This document shows positions 62,456-64,000 of a stretch of DNA of 64,000 bases, piece by piece. Source of the stretch: Pararhizobium gei. Its GTDB lineage: Bacteria; Pseudomonadota; Alphaproteobacteria; Rhizobiales; Rhizobiaceae. The notes under the pieces are model-generated. The model saw only the letters and a list, made by a program, of their open reading frames with translations. It did no database searches and was not told where the DNA came from. A program made the position numbers and the translations under genes. The stretch is taken from the NCBI RefSeq assembly GCF_029223885.1, contig NZ_CP119409.1:274001-338000 (forward strand), given 5' to 3'. Position 1 is the first letter of the stretch. Each line of letters opens with the position of its first letter.

Positions 62456-64000
62456 ATGAGCACAACACCTTCAAAGACGCCCCTGTCGCATATCCGCAAT
62501 TTCTCGATCGTCGCCCACATCGACCATGGCAAGTCGACGCTGGCCGACCGGCTGATCCAGTCGACCGGCGGCCTTGCCGCGCGCGAAATGTCCGAGCAGG
62601 TTCTCGACAACATGGACATCGAGAAGGAGCGCGGCATCACCATCAAGGCGCAGACCGTGCGCCTGCATTATGTCGCCAACAATGGCGAGACCTACGTTTT
62701 GAACCTTATCGACACGCCCGGCCATGTCGACTTCGCCTACGAAGTATCGCGCTCGCTGTCGGCGTGCGAGGGGTCGCTGCTGGTGGTGGACGCGTCGCAG
62801 GGCGTGGAAGCGCAAACGCTGGCCAACGTCTACCAAGCGATCGACAACAACCACGAGATCGTCACCGTTCTTAACAAGATCGACCTTCCGGCCGCCGAGC
62901 CCGACCGCATTCGCGAGCAGATCGAAGAGGTTATCGGCATCGATGCCTCCCAGGCCGTACTGATTTCGGCAAAGACGGGCTTGGGTATTCCCGACGTTCT
63001 GGAAGCGATCGTGCATCAACTGCCGGCGCCGAAGAGCGAAGGCGGCGAGACCGCGCCGCTGAAGGCGCTCTTGGTCGACAGCTGGTACGACACCTATCTC
63101 GGCGTCATCGTTCTCGTGCGCATTCTGGATGGCGTGCTGAAAAAGGGCCAGACCGTGCGCATGATGGGTACGGATGCCAAATATCAGGTCGAACGCGTCG
63201 GCGTCATAACGCCGAAGATGGTCACCGTCGATGCGCTTGGGCCGGGCGAAATCGGTTTCATCACCGCCTCGATCAAGGAGGTGGCCGATACCCGTGTCGG
63301 CGACACGATCACCGAGGACAAGCGTCCGACCGCCAACATGCTGCCGGGCTTCAAGCCGGCGCAGCCGGTCGTGTTCTGCGGCCTGTTCCCGGTCGATGCC
63401 GCCGATTTCGAGGACCTGCGCGCTGCCATGGGCAAGCTGCGCCTCAACGATGCGTCGTTCTCGTTTGAAATGGAATCCTCGGCCGCTCTGGGCTTCGGTT
63501 TCCGCTGCGGCTTCCTCGGCCTGCTGCATCTCGAAATCGTCCAGGAACGCTTGGAGCGCGAATTCGACCTCGACCTGATCGCGACCGCCCCGTCCGTCGT
63601 CTACAAGCTGTTCATGACCGATGGCACCGAGCGCGAGCTGCACAACCCGGCCGACATGCCTGATGTCGTCAAGATCGCCGAAATCCACGAGCCCTGGATC
63701 CGCGCGACGATCCTGACGCCGGACGATTATCTCGGCGGTATCCTCAAACTCTGCCAGGACCGCCGCGGCATCCAGGTCGAACTGACCTATGTCGGCTCCC
63801 GCGCCATGCTGACCTACGACCTGCCGCTCAACGAAGTCGTGTTCGATTTCTACGACCGGCTGAAGTCGATTTCCAAGGGCTACGCCTCCTTCGACTACAC
63901 GATCACGCAGCATCAGGAAGGCCATCTTGTGAAGATGTCGATCCTCGTCAATGGCGAGCCGGTCGATGCGCTCTCGATGATGGTCCATCGCATGGCGGCC
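62456..64000 (+). CDS. lepA: Elongation factor 4 (LepA), 5' part
   Basis: 515 codons are present; the frame is open to the window end, so the last ~95 codons are missing. It starts [20 protein letters not shown] (ATG at 62447 is an alternative). GTPase motifs: G1 [10 protein letters not shown]2 region [13 protein letters not shown]3 DTPGH, G4 NKID, G5 SAKTG. Later domains show [20 protein letters not shown] and [19 protein letters not shown] [14 protein letters not shown]. LepA acts on stalled or mis-assembled ribosomes during stress. The gene is divergent from the XRE-cupin gene. Confidence 0.97.
   Translation, partial: MSTTPSKTPLSHIRNFSIVAHIDHGKSTLADRLIQSTGGLAAREMSEQVLDNMDIEKERGITIKAQTVRLHYVANNGETYVLNLIDTPGHVDFAYEVSRSLSACEGSLLVVDASQGVEAQTLANVYQAIDNNHEIVTVLNKIDLPAAEPDRIREQIEEVIGIDASQAVLISAKTGLGIPDVLEAIVHQLPAPKSEGGETAPLKALLVDSWYDTYLGVIVLVRILDGVLKKGQTVRMMGTDAKYQVERVGVITPKMVTVDALGPGEIGFITASIKEVADTRVGDTITEDKRPTANMLPGFKPAQPVVFCGLFPVDAADFEDLRAAMGKLRLNDASFSFEMESSAALGFGFRCGFLGLLHLEIVQERLEREFDLDLIATAPSVVYKLFMTDGTERELHNPADMPDVVKIAEIHEPWIRATILTPDDYLGGILKLCQDRRGIQVELTYVGSRAMLTYDLPLNEVVFDFYDRLKSISKGYASFDYTITQHQEGHLVKMSILVNGEPVDALSMMVHRMAA

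Noticed and set aside
62471..63988. 505-residue antisense frame in lepA
   Set aside because: Entirely opposite to a firm lepA frame; no family resemblance.
1..64000. Search for tRNA, rRNA, CRISPR, insertion sequences and prophage genes
   Set aside because: No cloverleaf-like gene, regular repeat array, transposase, integrase or phage structural gene was recognised by eye. A tRNAscan or ISfinder run would be needed to exclude short or degenerate cases.

Overview
The window reads as a gene-dense chromosomal segment of a Rhizobiaceae-type alphaproteobacterium (Rhizobium/Sinorhizobium/Agrobacterium relatives). The reasons are: high G+C coding DNA; a polA - small RNA - marR arrangement like the alpha-r7 (Smr7C) locus of Sinorhizobium meliloti; a perfect Irr-type iron control element in front of an mbfA-type ferritin/VIT gene; a textbook alphaproteobacterial sigma-32 promoter before dnaK; TTAA-N7-TTAA (CtrA-type) boxes; and rhizobial families such as BTLCP, DUF2244 and host-attachment proteins. 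I see no prophage, insertion sequence, CRISPR array, tRNA or rRNA gene. This is mostly core genome.

Layout. 1-1665: 3' end of an RND efflux pump gene and a TetR regulator. 1692-9064: polA (minus), a probable alpha-r7 sRNA, MarR regulator, M20 peptidase, a YbhN/LPG-synthase-type membrane protein, a small secreted protein and a cold-shock protein. 9559-17423: class A penicillin-binding protein, dnaK, dnaJ, recF and a zinc-less MoeB/ThiF-type E1. 17492-24870: hydroxyacid dehydrogenase, SH3 protein, adenosine kinase-like PfkB kinase, glyoxalase/TetR divergon with operator, nth, DUF2244, an Ada-like methyltransferase and an MFS exporter. 25007-31015 (minus): a compact run mepA, mgsA, glk, MsbA-like ABC exporter, dapB, gpmA. 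31198-38068 (plus): yejABEF peptide/microcin C-type importer followed by ghrA. 38069-45359: NlpC/P60 peptidase with MarR, flavodoxin-fold oxidoreductase, xseA, Gfo/Idh oxidoreductase, aldo-keto reductase, GNAT, an M15-like peptidase and a host-attachment protein. 45457-51419 (minus): infC, rpmI, rplT, then pheS and pheT with three small genes lodged between them. 51634-57423: hydrolase, BTLCP protease, mbfA, cyclopropane fatty acid synthase-type methyltransferase, EamA exporter, GlsB/YeaQ protein and a small conserved-looking protein. 57474-64000: efp facing epmA-epmB, OmpA-like lipoprotein, GNAT plus XRE-cupin regulator, and the start of lepA.

Themes. Several clusters make functional sense: translation (infC, rpmI, rplT, pheST, efp with its lysylation enzymes, lepA), envelope building (PBP, MepA, NlpC/P60, M15-like, CFA synthase, OmpA lipoprotein), stress (DnaK/J, Csp, RecF, Nth, Ada-like) and lower glycolysis (glk, mgsA, gpmA).

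The observations most worth following are: the three-gene DUF4160-DUF2442-membrane protein cassette inside the pheS-pheT operon, with lower G+C; the infC gene that can only begin at an AUU codon; the sRNA locus between polA and marR; the ICE operator of mbfA; CtrA-type boxes at two envelope genes; a TetR/glyoxalase operator; a XRE-cupin palindrome that overlaps its own start codon; and a MoeB-like E1 that lacks both zinc cysteine pairs. No clearly new defence or biosynthetic system is visible.
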